Of a DNA stretch of 64,000 nucleotides, positions 52,399 through 61,336 are shown piece after piece; position 1 is the first letter of the stretch, and each line of letters begins with the position of its first letter. Below the pieces are notes generated by a model. That model searched no databases. It was not told the origin of the DNA and was given only the letters and a program-made list of their open reading frames with translations. The position numbers and the translations under genes are program-made. This stretch comes from Actinomadura luteofluorescens (lineage in GTDB: Bacteria > Actinomycetota > Actinomycetes > Streptosporangiales > Streptosporangiaceae), in NCBI RefSeq assembly GCF_013409365.1, contig NZ_JACCBA010000001.1, forward strand, positions 4,464,001 through 4,528,000, in the 5' to 3' direction.

Positions 52399-53513
52399 CC
52401 GAGAACGCACCTTCGGCCGAGCGGCCCGCCCCGGTCGGCTCGTACAACGAGTGGGACCCGCTGGAAGAGGTGATCGTCGGCGTCGTCGACGGCGCCGCCG
52501 TCCCGCCGTGGCATCCGGCGATCGAGGCGACCGTCCCGCCCGAGGCGTGGGACTTCTACCGTCGCAACGGCGGCGGGGGGTTCCCGCGGGAGCAGGTCGA
52601 GGCGGCCCGCGAGGAGCTCGACGGTTTCGCGTCGATCCTGGAGGGCGAGGGCGTGACCGTCCGGCGCCCCGACCCGGTCGACCAGTCCCGCCCGTTCGGG
52701 ACCGCCGACTGGACGTCCACCGGCGGCTCGTCGCACACCTTCCCCCGCGACATCGCGCTGGTCGCCGGCGACCAGATCGTCGAGGCGACGATGGGCTGGC
52801 GGTCGTACTACTTCGCCACCCACCCGTTCCGGACGATCTTCAAGGACTACTTCCGGCGCGGCGCCCGCTGGGTCGCGGCACCGAAGCCACAGCTCACCGA
52901 CGCGTCCTTCAACCCGGGCTACGCCGCCGCCAAGCCGGCGACCATGTCCCCGGACGACCCGTTCCCGGACGCCACCTCCGTCATCACCGAGTTCGAGCCG
53001 ATCGTGGACGCGGGCGACTTCATGCGGTTCGGCCGCGACATCCTCGTCCAGCGCAGCCACGTCACCAACCGGTTCGGCATCGAGTGGGTGCGGCGGCTGC
53101 TCGGCGGCGAGTTCCGGGTGCACGAGGTCGCCTTCGCCGACGACCACCCGATGCACATGAACGCCACGTTCGTCCCGCTGCGTCCCGGCCGCGTGCTGAT
53201 CAACCCCGAGCGGGTGCCGGAACTGCCGGAGATGTTCGCCGACTGGGACGTGCTGGTCTGCCCCGAGCCCGCCATCCCCGCCGACCAGACCATGTACTTC
53301 TGCAGCCGGTGGATCGCGATGAACACCCTGATGCTCGACCAGGAGCGGATCTTCGTCGAGGCGCAGGAGACCGAGCTGCTGCGGCTGCTGGAGAAGGAGG
53401 GGTTCACCCCCATCCCCGTCCCGTTCCGCACGGTCAACACCTTCGGCGGCGGCTTCCACTGCGCCACCCTCGACGTCCGCCGCCGCGGCGGGCCCGAGGA
53501 CTACTTCTCCTGA
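52395..53513 (+). CDS. Arginine-type amidinotransferase
   Basis: Enzyme of 372 residues of the AGAT/StrB1/CyrA family: Asp206 to Asp208 in DAGDFMRFGRD, His254 in MHMNATF and nucleophile Cys356 in GGGFHCATLD. It moves the amidino group of arginine (or a modified arginine) to an amine acceptor and releases ornithine. The position after His254 is Asn256, where I recall Asp in characterised relatives, which might alter donor use. Start overlaps the upstream stop (ATGA). Its product, a guanidino compound, could be the substrate of the methyltransferase and oxygenases. Confidence 0.9.
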   Translation: MTENAPSAERPAPVGSYNEWDPLEEVIVGVVDGAAVPPWHPAIEATVPPEAWDFYRRNGGGGFPREQVEAAREELDGFASILEGEGVTVRRPDPVDQSRPFGTADWTSTGGSSHTFPRDIALVAGDQIVEATMGWRSYYFATHPFRTIFKDYFRRGARWVAAPKPQLTDASFNPGYAAAKPATMSPDDPFPDATSVITEFEPIVDAGDFMRFGRDILVQRSHVTNRFGIEWVRRLLGGEFRVHEVAFADDHPMHMNATFVPLRPGRVLINPERVPELPEMFADWDVLVCPEPAIPADQTMYFCSRWIAMNTLMLDQERIFVEAQETELLRLLEKEGFTPIPVPFRTVNTFGGGFHCATLDVRRRGGPEDYFS

Positions 53514-53534
53514 CAACCTGCGATCGAGGTCCGC

Positions 53535-54803
53535 ATGTCCTATGACCCGCCCGCGGGCGGCGAGCGTCCGCTCCTTCTCCTGGTCGCGAGCAGCTACTGG
53601 GTCTACCGCAAGTACATCCTGGAGTCGGTGTCGCAGCGGTACCGGCTCTGGCTGCTCAACCCGTCACCGGCGAGCTGGGAGGAGCCCTACATCGCCGGGC
53701 ACACCGTCGTCGACTGCCTCGACCTCGAAAAGCTGACGGCCGCGGCGCGCGACGTCGCCCGCGACCACGAGGTCGCCGGGGTGTTCTGCTACGACGAGGT
53801 CTACATCGAGACGTCCGCGCACCTCAGCGCGGCGCTCGGGTTCCCCGTCCTCGACCCGGGCGCGGTGGCGCGGTGCCGGGACAAGTCCGCGACGCGGGAG
53901 GCGCTGCGGGACGCCGGGTTCCCGCAGCCCGCGTCCCGTGCCGTGGCGTCGCTGGAGGAGGCGCGCGCGTTCGCCGCCGGGATCGGGTACCCGATCATCG
54001 TCAAGCCGCGCAACCTCGGCGGCAGCCTCGGCCTCAGCAAGGTCGAGAGGCCCGAGGACCTGGACGCCGCGTTCGCGCTCACCGACGGGACGCGGATGGG
54101 CGGCATCCGCCAGTTCGAGGACTACGTGGTCGTGGAGGAGTTCCTCGAAGGCCCGGAGATCTCCGTCGAGTGCGTCCTGTTCCAGGGGGAGTGCACGCCG
54201 CTGATCGTGGCGCGCAAGGTGCTCGGGGGCAGCGGCGACCTGGCGTTCGAGGAGATCGGCCACGACGTCGACGCGGGCGACCCGCTGCTGTTCGACGCCG
54301 GGTTCCACGACATGCTCACCCGGGTCCACGCGGCGGTCGGGTTCACCGACGGGGTCACGCACATCGAGTTCAAGCTCACCCCGGACGGCGCGAAGCACGT
54401 CATCGAGATCAACGTCCGGCTGGGCGGGGGGATGATCCCCTACCTCGGGCTGCTGACCTCCGGCGTCGACGGGCCGCTCGCGGCGGCCGACGTCGCGGTG
54501 GGGCGCCGCCCCGCCCCGCGGTTCCCGAAGCCGCGCAGGGCCGCGTCCATCCGGTTCGCCTATCCCCCGTTCGACATGGAGGTCACCTCGGCGACCGCGC
54601 ACCGGGAGCTGATACGACCCCCCGTCGCGGAGGTCGAGGTCGGGACGCAGCCCGGCGCGCGGGTGCGGCTGCCACCGCACGGCCTGGCCCGCACCGGCTA
54701 CGTCATCGCGATCGGGGAGACCCTGGAGGAGACCCGCGCCGCGATCCCGGACGCCGGACGGTACTTCACCTTCGAGGGCGTCCCGCTGGAGCCGGCGCCA
54801 TGA
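53535..54803 (+). CDS. ATP-grasp ligase (carboxylate-amine ligase)
   Basis: Protein of 422 residues with an ATP-grasp fold: SYWVYRKYILESV in the N-terminal domain, ATP-binding YPIIVKPRNLGGSLGLSKVE, VVEEFLEGPEISVE, and Mg-binding HVIEINVRLGGGMI. It resembles L-amino acid ligases (BacD/PurK-like) that join two amino acids as an acyl-phosphate intermediate. It begins 21 bases after the amidinotransferase and overlaps the transporter start by four bases. Confidence 0.88.
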   Translation: MSYDPPAGGERPLLLLVASSYWVYRKYILESVSQRYRLWLLNPSPASWEEPYIAGHTVVDCLDLEKLTAAARDVARDHEVAGVFCYDEVYIETSAHLSAALGFPVLDPGAVARCRDKSATREALRDAGFPQPASRAVASLEEARAFAAGIGYPIIVKPRNLGGSLGLSKVERPEDLDAAFALTDGTRMGGIRQFEDYVVVEEFLEGPEISVECVLFQGECTPLIVARKVLGGSGDLAFEEIGHDVDAGDPLLFDAGFHDMLTRVHAAVGFTDGVTHIEFKLTPDGAKHVIEINVRLGGGMIPYLGLLTSGVDGPLAAADVAVGRRPAPRFPKPRRAASIRFAYPPFDMEVTSATAHRELIRPPVAEVEVGTQPGARVRLPPHGLARTGYVIAIGETLEETRAAIPDAGRYFTFEGVPLEPAP

Positions 54804-56161
54804 GCTCCGCCGACTCCCCCGAGCCCCCGGCTCCTCCGGAACACCCGACGATCATCGCCACGCTGCGGGAGATGAGCGGGACCGTCCGGATCCTCGTCCT
54901 CGGCAACCTGATCATCAATCTGGCGGCGTTCCTCAACGCGTTCCTGGTGCTGTTCCTCACCGACAGGGGCTTCACCGCGTGGGAGAGCGGCGTGGTGCTG
55001 ACCGCGCTGATGATCGGGCGGATCTCCGGGTCGGCGGCGGGCGGCGCCGCCGCCGACCGGTTCGGCTACCGGCGCGCCATCATCGGCTCGATGGCCGGCA
55101 CGGCGGTGCTGACCGCGGCGCTCGTGCACGTCCCGAACGTGTGGACCGGCGCGCTGGTCGCCGGGGGAGCGGGCCTGACCGCGCAGGCGTACCGGCCCGC
55201 CGCGCTCGCCTGGGTCGTGGAGCTGACGCCGAAGGACCGCCAGGTCATCGTGTTCTCGGTGCTGCGGCTGACCTTCAACGTCGGAACGACGGTCGGCCCG
55301 GTCGGCGCCGCGCTGCTGCTGGCCTACTCCTCCTACGACGCGCTGTTCTACGTGGACGCGGCGACGTCGCTGGCGTTCGGTGTCCTCGCCTACGTGGCGC
55401 TGCGCTCCAACCCCGAGCCGGCCGGCAGGGAGGCGGCGTCGAGCGACGGCAAGCGCGCCGGATACGGGCAGGTGTTCGCCGACCGGCGGTTCATGCTCGT
55501 CGTCCTCGGCCTCTTCGTCACCGCCATCGCCTACATCCAGAGCTCGGCCGCGCTGCCGCTGTTCGTCACCGGCTCCGGGCACACGGAGAAGGTGTACGCG
55601 GCGCTCCTCTCCGTGAACGGGTTCATGGTGATCGCGTTCGAGGTGCTGCTGTCGAAGTGGACGCAGCGGCTGCCGATCGGGGTGCCGATGGCGCTCGGCA
55701 TGGCGATGCTGGGCGTCGGCCACCTCGTCTACACCGGGCCGTCCCCCGTCACGATGCTGATCCTCGCGACCGTGGTGTGGACCGCCGGCGAGATCATCGC
55801 GGCGCCGTCGATGATGGCCTACCCCGGCCTGGTCGCGCCGTCCGCGCTGCGCGCCCGCTACATCGCCGCGGCGACCGTCCCGCAGCACGTGGGCTACGCC
55901 GTCGGCCCCATGATCGGGATCGCCGCGTGGCACGCGTGGGGCTCGGGCGTGTGGGTGCTCACCGGGGCGTGCGGGCTGCTCGCCGGCCTCCTCGTGCTCG
56001 CCGGGGCCGGGGTGTCGCGGCGGCGGCCCGGCGAGGACGAGCCCGCGAAGGAGCCCGGGGAGCCGCCCGCCATGGCCGCGAGCCGGCCGGGCGCGGCGGA
56101 CGAGGCGGGCGCGCCGGACTCCCCGGGGCCGCAGGGCCAACCGACGGATCAACCGACATGA
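54800..56161 (+). CDS. Major facilitator superfamily exporter
   Basis: Transporter of 453 residues with twelve membrane segments and an A-type motif GGAAADRFGYRRAII between segments two and three. A charged/Pro-rich tail of about 50 residues follows the last segment. It resembles drug:H+ antiporters of the DHA1 type and most likely exports the final product and protects the producer. It overlaps both ATP-grasp genes by four bases, so it belongs to the pathway. Confidence 0.9.
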   Translation: MSSADSPEPPAPPEHPTIIATLREMSGTVRILVLGNLIINLAAFLNAFLVLFLTDRGFTAWESGVVLTALMIGRISGSAAGGAAADRFGYRRAIIGSMAGTAVLTAALVHVPNVWTGALVAGGAGLTAQAYRPAALAWVVELTPKDRQVIVFSVLRLTFNVGTTVGPVGAALLLAYSSYDALFYVDAATSLAFGVLAYVALRSNPEPAGREAASSDGKRAGYGQVFADRRFMLVVLGLFVTAIAYIQSSAALPLFVTGSGHTEKVYAALLSVNGFMVIAFEVLLSKWTQRLPIGVPMALGMAMLGVGHLVYTGPSPVTMLILATVVWTAGEIIAAPSMMAYPGLVAPSALRARYIAAATVPQHVGYAVGPMIGIAAWHAWGSGVWVLTGACGLLAGLLVLAGAGVSRRRPGEDEPAKEPGEPPAMAASRPGAADEAGAPDSPGPQGQPTDQPT

Positions 56162-57438
56162 AGGTGAAGAGCATGAGCAAACCCGTCGTCGCCGTCGTCC
56201 GGCCGTTCAGCTCGTCGGCGCTGCTCGCGCCCGCGCTGCGCGAGGCCGGCTTCAGCCCCGTCGCCGTCATGGACTACGACGGGCCGGCGCTGGCCCCCAT
56301 GCAGGGGGCCTACGACCCCGCCGCCTACGACGCGGTGATCAACCACCACGGCGACGTCGAGGAGACCGTCGCGCGGCTGGGCGCGCTCGAACCGGTCGCG
56401 ATCTTCCACGGCGCGGAGGCCGCGCTGGAGCTGGCGCAGCGCTGCACCGACGCCCTCGCGCCCGAGCTGTCCAACGACCCCGCGCTGATGGACGCCCGGC
56501 GCCACAAGTACGCGATGCACCAGGCCGTCGCCGCCGCGGGGCTGCCCGTCCCCCGGCAGATCTGCGCCTCCGACCCCGCCGAGGTCGCCGCCTGGATCGA
56601 GCGCGAGAAGCTCGCCGGGGTGGACCTGGTCATCAAGCCCCCGGCCAGCGCGGGCACGGTCGGGGTCAGCCGCGCGCCCGGCGGGCAGGGCTGGCGGGAG
56701 CTGTTCGACCGCATGATCGGCACGCGCGACAAGCTGGGCGTGCTCGCCGACGAGGTGCTCGTCCAGGAGCAGCTGACCGGCACCGAGTACGCGATCGACA
56801 CGATCAGCCACCGGGGCCGCCACTCGATCACCGACATGATCAAGTACCGGCGGGTCCCGTTCGGCGAGGGCATCGCGGTGTACGACAGCGTCGAGTGGCT
56901 GCCCTACGACCGGGACGCCTACGGCGAGCTCATCGACTATGGCCTCGCCTCCCTGGACGCGGTCGGGCTGCGCAACTGGGCCGCGCACACCGAGATCATG
57001 ATGACCCCGGACGGGCCCCGGCTGCTGGAGGTCAACGCGCGGCTCTCCGGTGCGGGCAACCCCGCGGTCACCTACATCGCGTCGGGGGAGAGCCAGGTCA
57101 CCCGGACGATCGACCTGGTGCGCGGGCGCGGGCCGGAGCTGCCGCCCGGCTACACGCTGCGCCGCAACGTCATGGCCGTGTTCCTGATGTCGCACTCGAC
57201 CGGGATCGTGCGCAACGCCGAGATCTACGACCTGGCCCGCGAGCTGCCGAGCTACCACTCGCCCGTCGCGGTCGTGCGCACCGGCGACCACGTGGACGCC
57301 AGCACCGACATCTTCGCCAGCATGACGATGGGCTACATCATCCTCGCCCACGAGGACCCGGAGCAGATCCACGCCGACCGCGAGGCCATCCGCAAGATCG
57401 AGAAGGACCTGGTCGTCGACGTGGAGGGGGCCGGCTGA
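56158..57438 (+). CDS. Second ATP-grasp ligase
   Basis: Protein of 426 residues of the ATP-grasp superfamily: KPVVAVVRPFSSSALLAPAL start, NDPALMDARRHKYAMHQAVA helix, ATP loop DLVIKPPASAGTVGVS, LVQEQLTGTEYAIDT and LLEVNARLSGAGNPA. Sequence differs strongly from the first ligase, so it probably couples a different amino acid. ATG 56158 overlaps the transporter stop; ATG 56173 is an alternative start. Its stop overlaps the next start by one base (TGATG). Confidence 0.88.
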   Translation: MKVKSMSKPVVAVVRPFSSSALLAPALREAGFSPVAVMDYDGPALAPMQGAYDPAAYDAVINHHGDVEETVARLGALEPVAIFHGAEAALELAQRCTDALAPELSNDPALMDARRHKYAMHQAVAAAGLPVPRQICASDPAEVAAWIEREKLAGVDLVIKPPASAGTVGVSRAPGGQGWRELFDRMIGTRDKLGVLADEVLVQEQLTGTEYAIDTISHRGRHSITDMIKYRRVPFGEGIAVYDSVEWLPYDRDAYGELIDYGLASLDAVGLRNWAAHTEIMMTPDGPRLLEVNARLSGAGNPAVTYIASGESQVTRTIDLVRGRGPELPPGYTLRRNVMAVFLMSHSTGIVRNAEIYDLARELPSYHSPVAVVRTGDHVDASTDIFASMTMGYIILAHEDPEQIHADREAIRKIEKDLVVDVEGAG

Positions 57439-58721
57439 TGGTCACCGCGAAGTACATGGAGGCGGCCGGCGAGGGGCCACTGCGCGACGTCATGACCGAG
57501 GCCGAGTACCCGCCCGTCTTCGCCGAGGCCTGGGGCAGGTACCTGGCGACGCGGCCGCTGCTGTCGTCGGAGACGCGGACGCGCCAGGCGGCGGACGACC
57601 TCGCCGGACTGTTCCGGCTCATGGCGTCCCTGCCGGACCGGCTGTTCGACGGCGACCGCCGCAGGTTCTGCGCCGCGGTCGGCGCGGACGCCCGCCGGAC
57701 CGACCTCATGACGCGATTCGACGCGGAGCCGATCCTGTACGGGCGGGCCGACCTCTACGACGACGGATCCCGGTTCCGGCTGCTGGAGTTCAACATCGGC
57801 AGCGAGCTGGGCGGCGTCGACATGAGCGAGGCCAACCGCTGCCTGCTGGCCCACAAGGAGTTCGCCGCGTTCGCCGACGAGCACGGCCTGTCCACCGTCG
57901 ACACGCCCGCGGCCATCGCGCGGCAGTTCGTCCAGGCCACGCAGAAGGAGGCGCCCGTCGTCGCCACGCTTGAGGCCGTCGACGGGATGGCGGCGTACGA
58001 GTCGCTGCACCGCTCCTTCCAGGAGTCGATGAAGCGGTACGGCATCGAGCTGCTCATCGGTGAAGTGGACCAGGTGCAGGAGAAGGACGGACGGCTGTAC
58101 CTGCACGACCGTCCGCTCGACCTCGTCCTGCGGTACTTCTCCGCCCACCAGGTGGCGCGGGACCCGCGCAACGACAAGCCCGTCGAGGCCGTCATGCGCG
58201 CCTACGAGGAGGGCAAGGTCGTCCTGTGGACTCCCCTGACGGCGTCCATGTTCTCCTACAAGAGCTGCCTGCCGCTCGTCTCCGATCCCGACATGCGCGC
58301 GGAGCTGTCGCCGGACGAGAACGCCCTGATCGACCGCATCCTCCCGTGGACGCGGACCCTCACCCCCGACCTGGCCGACCAGGTCCGGGCCGAGCGGGAC
58401 GAGCTGATCCTCAAGCCGGTCGCGGGCCTGTCGGGGAGGGGCATCCGCGTGGGCTGGGAGCAGACCGACCGCGAGTGGGCCGAGACGGTCGCCGGGTGCC
58501 TGAAGGAGGACTACATCGTCCAGCGCCGCGTCGTCCCCGCCGCCGAGCCGATGCTCAACGACGAGACCGGCGCGGTCGAGGACTGGCTGGGCGTGTGGGG
58601 CCTCTTCGTCTTCCCGGACGGCTACGGCGGCGCGTTCTGCCGGGCCGTCCCGTCCGGCGGGGCGTCGGTCGTCAACCTCGGCACGAAGGGCGCGCGGGTG
58701 ACCTCCGCGTTCCATTACTGA
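57438..58721 (+). CDS. Circularly permuted ATP-grasp-like ligase (glutathionylspermidine synthase-like)
   Basis: Protein of 427 residues. Features such as RFDAEPILYGRADLYDDG, RLLEFNIGSELGG and ELILKPVAGLSGRGIRVGWE resemble the C-terminal synthetase fold of glutathionylspermidine synthase-like and circularly permuted ATP-grasp proteins, which make amide bonds to amines or amino acids. The family match is moderate. It is the last gene of the operon: its stop is followed within ten bases by a strong terminator. Confidence 0.75.
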   Translation: MVTAKYMEAAGEGPLRDVMTEAEYPPVFAEAWGRYLATRPLLSSETRTRQAADDLAGLFRLMASLPDRLFDGDRRRFCAAVGADARRTDLMTRFDAEPILYGRADLYDDGSRFRLLEFNIGSELGGVDMSEANRCLLAHKEFAAFADEHGLSTVDTPAAIARQFVQATQKEAPVVATLEAVDGMAAYESLHRSFQESMKRYGIELLIGEVDQVQEKDGRLYLHDRPLDLVLRYFSAHQVARDPRNDKPVEAVMRAYEEGKVVLWTPLTASMFSYKSCLPLVSDPDMRAELSPDENALIDRILPWTRTLTPDLADQVRAERDELILKPVAGLSGRGIRVGWEQTDREWAETVAGCLKEDYIVQRRVVPAAEPMLNDETGAVEDWLGVWGLFVFPDGYGGAFCRAVPSGGASVVNLGTKGARVTSAFHY

Positions 58722-58727
58722 TCGCCG

Positions 58728-58788
58728 GGAGGGCGCCGCGGGCCGGGCTTGGCAATGCCTGCCAGATTCGAGGCGCCCTCCGTTTTTG
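58728..58788 (+). terminator. Rho-independent terminator of the biosynthetic operon
   Basis: GGAGGGCGCC pairs with GGCGCCCTCC (58772-58781), with an inner TGGCA/TGCCA stem, followed by GTTTTTG. A true U-tract is rare in this window, so the operon end is well marked. Confidence 0.85.
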
Positions 58789-58866
58789 TCCACTTTTGAC
58801 CTTTCTGGACGGCGGTGCCGTGGTTAGCATCACGCTGCCACCCCTCACTGGAGAGGACCCCCCGCC

Positions 58867-59715
58867 ATGCACAGACGCCTTCTCGGCGCGCTCGCCGCCG
58901 CGGCCGTCGGCGCCGCCGCGCTGACCGCCGGAGCCGCCCCCGCCTCCGCCGCCCCCGCCCCCGCGCCCGCCGCCCAGGTCAAGGCGGTCGACTTCACCGG
59001 GATCGTCGCCCTGAGCAACTGCTCCGGCTCGCTCGTCCGCACCCCGACCGCCGCCGACAGCGACCCGGCGCTCGTGCTCACCAACGGCCACTGCTACGAG
59101 GGCGGCATGCCCAGCGCCGGACAGGTCATCACGAACCGGGCGTCCAGCCGCACGTTCAGCCTGCTCAACTCCAGCGGCTCGGGCACGCTCGGCACGCTGC
59201 GCGCCAACAGGGTGCTGTACTCCACCATGACCGACACCGACGTGACCCTGTACCGGCTCAGCCAGAGCTACGCGGCCATCCAGCAGTCCTACCGGACGCC
59301 GGCGCTCCAGCTCTCGCTCACCCGCCCCACGGCGGGCGCCGACGTGCGCGTGGTCTCCGGCTACTGGCGCAGGATCTACTCCTGCAACATCGACGGCTTC
59401 GCCTACCGTCTCAAGGAAGGGGAGTGGACGTTCAAGGACTCGATCCGCTACACCTCCACCTGCAACGTCATCGGCGGCACGTCGGGCTCCCCGCTCGTCG
59501 ACGCCTCGACCGGCAAGGTCGTCGGGGCGAACAACACCATCAACGAGGACGGCGGCCGCTGCACGCTGAACAACCCGTGCGAGGTCGACCAGTCCGGCAC
59601 CGTCACGGTGCACCCGAACATCGGATACGCCCAGCAGACCTACACCCTGGCCGCCTGCATCGCCCCCGGCAGCGTCATCGACTTCAACCGCGCGGGCTGC
59701 ACCGTCCCCCGGTGA
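58867..59715 (+). CDS. Secreted trypsin-like serine protease
   Basis: Exported S1-type protease of 282 residues. A Sec signal (1-28, AAVGAAALTAGAAPASA) is followed by catalytic His75 in TNGHCYEG, Asp125 in TDTDVTLY and Ser206 in GGTSGSPL. Five to seven cysteines beyond the signal suggest two or three disulfides. Ser/Asn-rich loops are typical of actinomycete extracellular proteases. It stands between the biosynthetic operon terminator and the cyd operon, so it is unlikely to be part of either. Confidence 0.88.
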   Translation: MHRRLLGALAAAAVGAAALTAGAAPASAAPAPAPAAQVKAVDFTGIVALSNCSGSLVRTPTAADSDPALVLTNGHCYEGGMPSAGQVITNRASSRTFSLLNSSGSGTLGTLRANRVLYSTMTDTDVTLYRLSQSYAAIQQSYRTPALQLSLTRPTAGADVRVVSGYWRRIYSCNIDGFAYRLKEGEWTFKDSIRYTSTCNVIGGTSGSPLVDASTGKVVGANNTINEDGGRCTLNNPCEVDQSGTVTVHPNIGYAQQTYTLAACIAPGSVIDFNRAGCTVPR

Positions 59716-59753
59716 TCCGCCACGCGGGCCGCTGACCCGAACCCCCACCTGCC

Positions 59754-59792
59754 CTGGACGGGGCGGCGCACCCCTCGCGCCGCCCCGTCCAG
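59754..59792 (+). terminator. Strong hairpin terminator
   Basis: CTGGACGGGGCGGCGC and its perfect complement (59777-59792) are 16-base arms around ACCCCTC, 40 bases after the protease stop. Confidence 0.8.
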
Positions 59793-59833
59793 CCGCGTCC
59801 GGGGCGAGTGACACAACTAACCACCGGCCGTAG

Positions 59834-59884
59834 TACTACAGCTCGTAGTATTTCTGACAGGATGAAGTACTACAGCTTGTAGTA
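59834..59884 (+). promoter_or_regulatory. Twin BlaI/MecI-like operators upstream of cydA
   Basis: TACTAC-AGCTC-GTAGTA (59834-59850) and TACTAC-AGCTT-GTAGTA (59868-59884) are nearly identical inverted repeats 34 bases apart, in the only AT-rich part of the gap; a -10-like TAGTAT overlaps the first. The motif resembles the BlaI/MecI box (TACTACA-TGTAGTA). Mycobacterial BlaI also controls respiration genes (from memory), so repression of the cyd operon by a BlaI-type protein is plausible. Confidence 0.6.
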
Positions 59885-59908
59885 GATGAGCCGGAGAGGC
59901 CTGCGCCC

Positions 59909-61327
59909 ATGGACACCGTCGACATCGCCCGGTGGCAGTTCGGGATCACCACCGTCTACCACTTCCTCTTCGTCCCGCTGACGATCGGGCTCTCCGCGCT
60001 GGTCGCGGTGCTCCAGACGGCCTGGCTGCGGACGGGGAAGACGGCCTACCTGCGCGCCACCAAGTTCTGGGGCAAGCTCTTCCTGATCAACTTCGCGATG
60101 GGGATCGTCACCGGCATCGTGCAGGAGTTCCAGTTCGGCATGAACTGGAGTGACTACTCCCGGTTCGTCGGCGACGTCTTCGGGGCGCCGCTCGCCATCG
60201 AGGGCCTGCTCGCCTTCTTCGTCGAGTCGACCTTCCTCGGCCTGTGGATCTTCGGCTGGGACCGGCTGCCCAAACGCCTGCACCTCGGCTGCATCTGGCT
60301 CGTCCACATCGGGACGCTGCTGTCGGCGTACTTCATCCTCGCCGCCAACTCCTGGATGCAGCACCCCGTGGGCTACCGGATCGACCACGAGTCCGGGCGC
60401 GCCGTCCTCACCGACTTCTGGGCCGTCCTGACCAACTCCACCCAGCTCGTCGCGTTCCCCCACACCATGACGGCGGCGTTCGCCACCGGCGGCATGTTCA
60501 TGGCCGGCGTCAGCGCCTGGCACCTCGCCCGCCGCAAGAACGTCGAGGTGTTCCGGCCGTCGCTGAAGCTCGCGCTGGTCGTCACCGCGATCGCCTCCAT
60601 CGGCGTCGCGATCACCGGCGATCTCCAGGGCAAGGTCATGACCGAGCAGCAGCCGATGAAGATGGCCGCCGCGGAGGCGCTCTACGAGACCGAGCGGCCC
60701 GCCTCCTTCTCGATCTTCACGGTGGGGACGCTGAACGGCGACGAGGAGGTCTTCGGCCTCAAGGTGCCGCGGTTGCTGTCGTTCCTCGCCACCGGCACCC
60801 TCGACGGCGAGGTCAAGGGGATCAACGACGTCCAGGCCGCCGAGGAGGCGCGCTACGGCGCCGGCGACTACCGGCCGGCGACCCCCGTCATCTACTGGAA
60901 CTTCCGGGTCATGTCCGGCGCCGGGATCGCCATGGCGCTGGTCTCGCTGGCCGGGCTGTGGCTGCTGCGCCGCGGCAGGCTCCCCTCCAGCCCCTGGGTG
61001 TACCGGATCGGCGTCCTGTCGCTGACCCTGCCCTTCATCGGCAACTCCGCCGGATGGATCTTCACCGAGATGGGGCGGCAGCCCTGGTCGGTGTTCGGCG
61101 TGCTCAAGACCTCGGCCAGCGTCTCGCCCGGGGTGTCGGCGTCGTCGATGCTCATCTCGGTCGCGTCGCTGACCGCGCTCTACGGCGTCCTGCTGGTCAT
61201 CGAGACGGGGCTGATGCTCAAGTACGCCAAGGCCGGGCCGCCGTCGGAGGACGAGGTGCTGCCGCCTCCGTCCGACGGTCCCGGGTCCGACTCCGACTCC
61301 GAGCGCTCGCTCGCGTTCGCCTACTGA
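59909..61327 (+). CDS. cydA: Cytochrome bd ubiquinol oxidase subunit I
   Basis: Membrane subunit of 472 residues with nine segments. Conserved parts include RWQFGITTVYHFLFVPLTIG (haem-ligand His18), GIVQEFQFGMNWSDYSRFVG and the quinol loop region near QQPMKMAAAEALYE. The Q-loop is short, as in Gram-positive bd oxidases. CydAB reduces O2 with quinol, giving respiration at low oxygen. It is followed after nine bases by cydB. Confidence 0.95.
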   Translation: MDTVDIARWQFGITTVYHFLFVPLTIGLSALVAVLQTAWLRTGKTAYLRATKFWGKLFLINFAMGIVTGIVQEFQFGMNWSDYSRFVGDVFGAPLAIEGLLAFFVESTFLGLWIFGWDRLPKRLHLGCIWLVHIGTLLSAYFILAANSWMQHPVGYRIDHESGRAVLTDFWAVLTNSTQLVAFPHTMTAAFATGGMFMAGVSAWHLARRKNVEVFRPSLKLALVVTAIASIGVAITGDLQGKVMTEQQPMKMAAAEALYETERPASFSIFTVGTLNGDEEVFGLKVPRLLSFLATGTLDGEVKGINDVQAAEEARYGAGDYRPATPVIYWNFRVMSGAGIAMALVSLAGLWLLRRGRLPSSPWVYRIGVLSLTLPFIGNSAGWIFTEMGRQPWSVFGVLKTSASVSPGVSASSMLISVASLTALYGVLLVIETGLMLKYAKAGPPSEDEVLPPPSDGPGSDSDSERSLAFAY

Positions 61328-61336
61328 GGGCCGACC

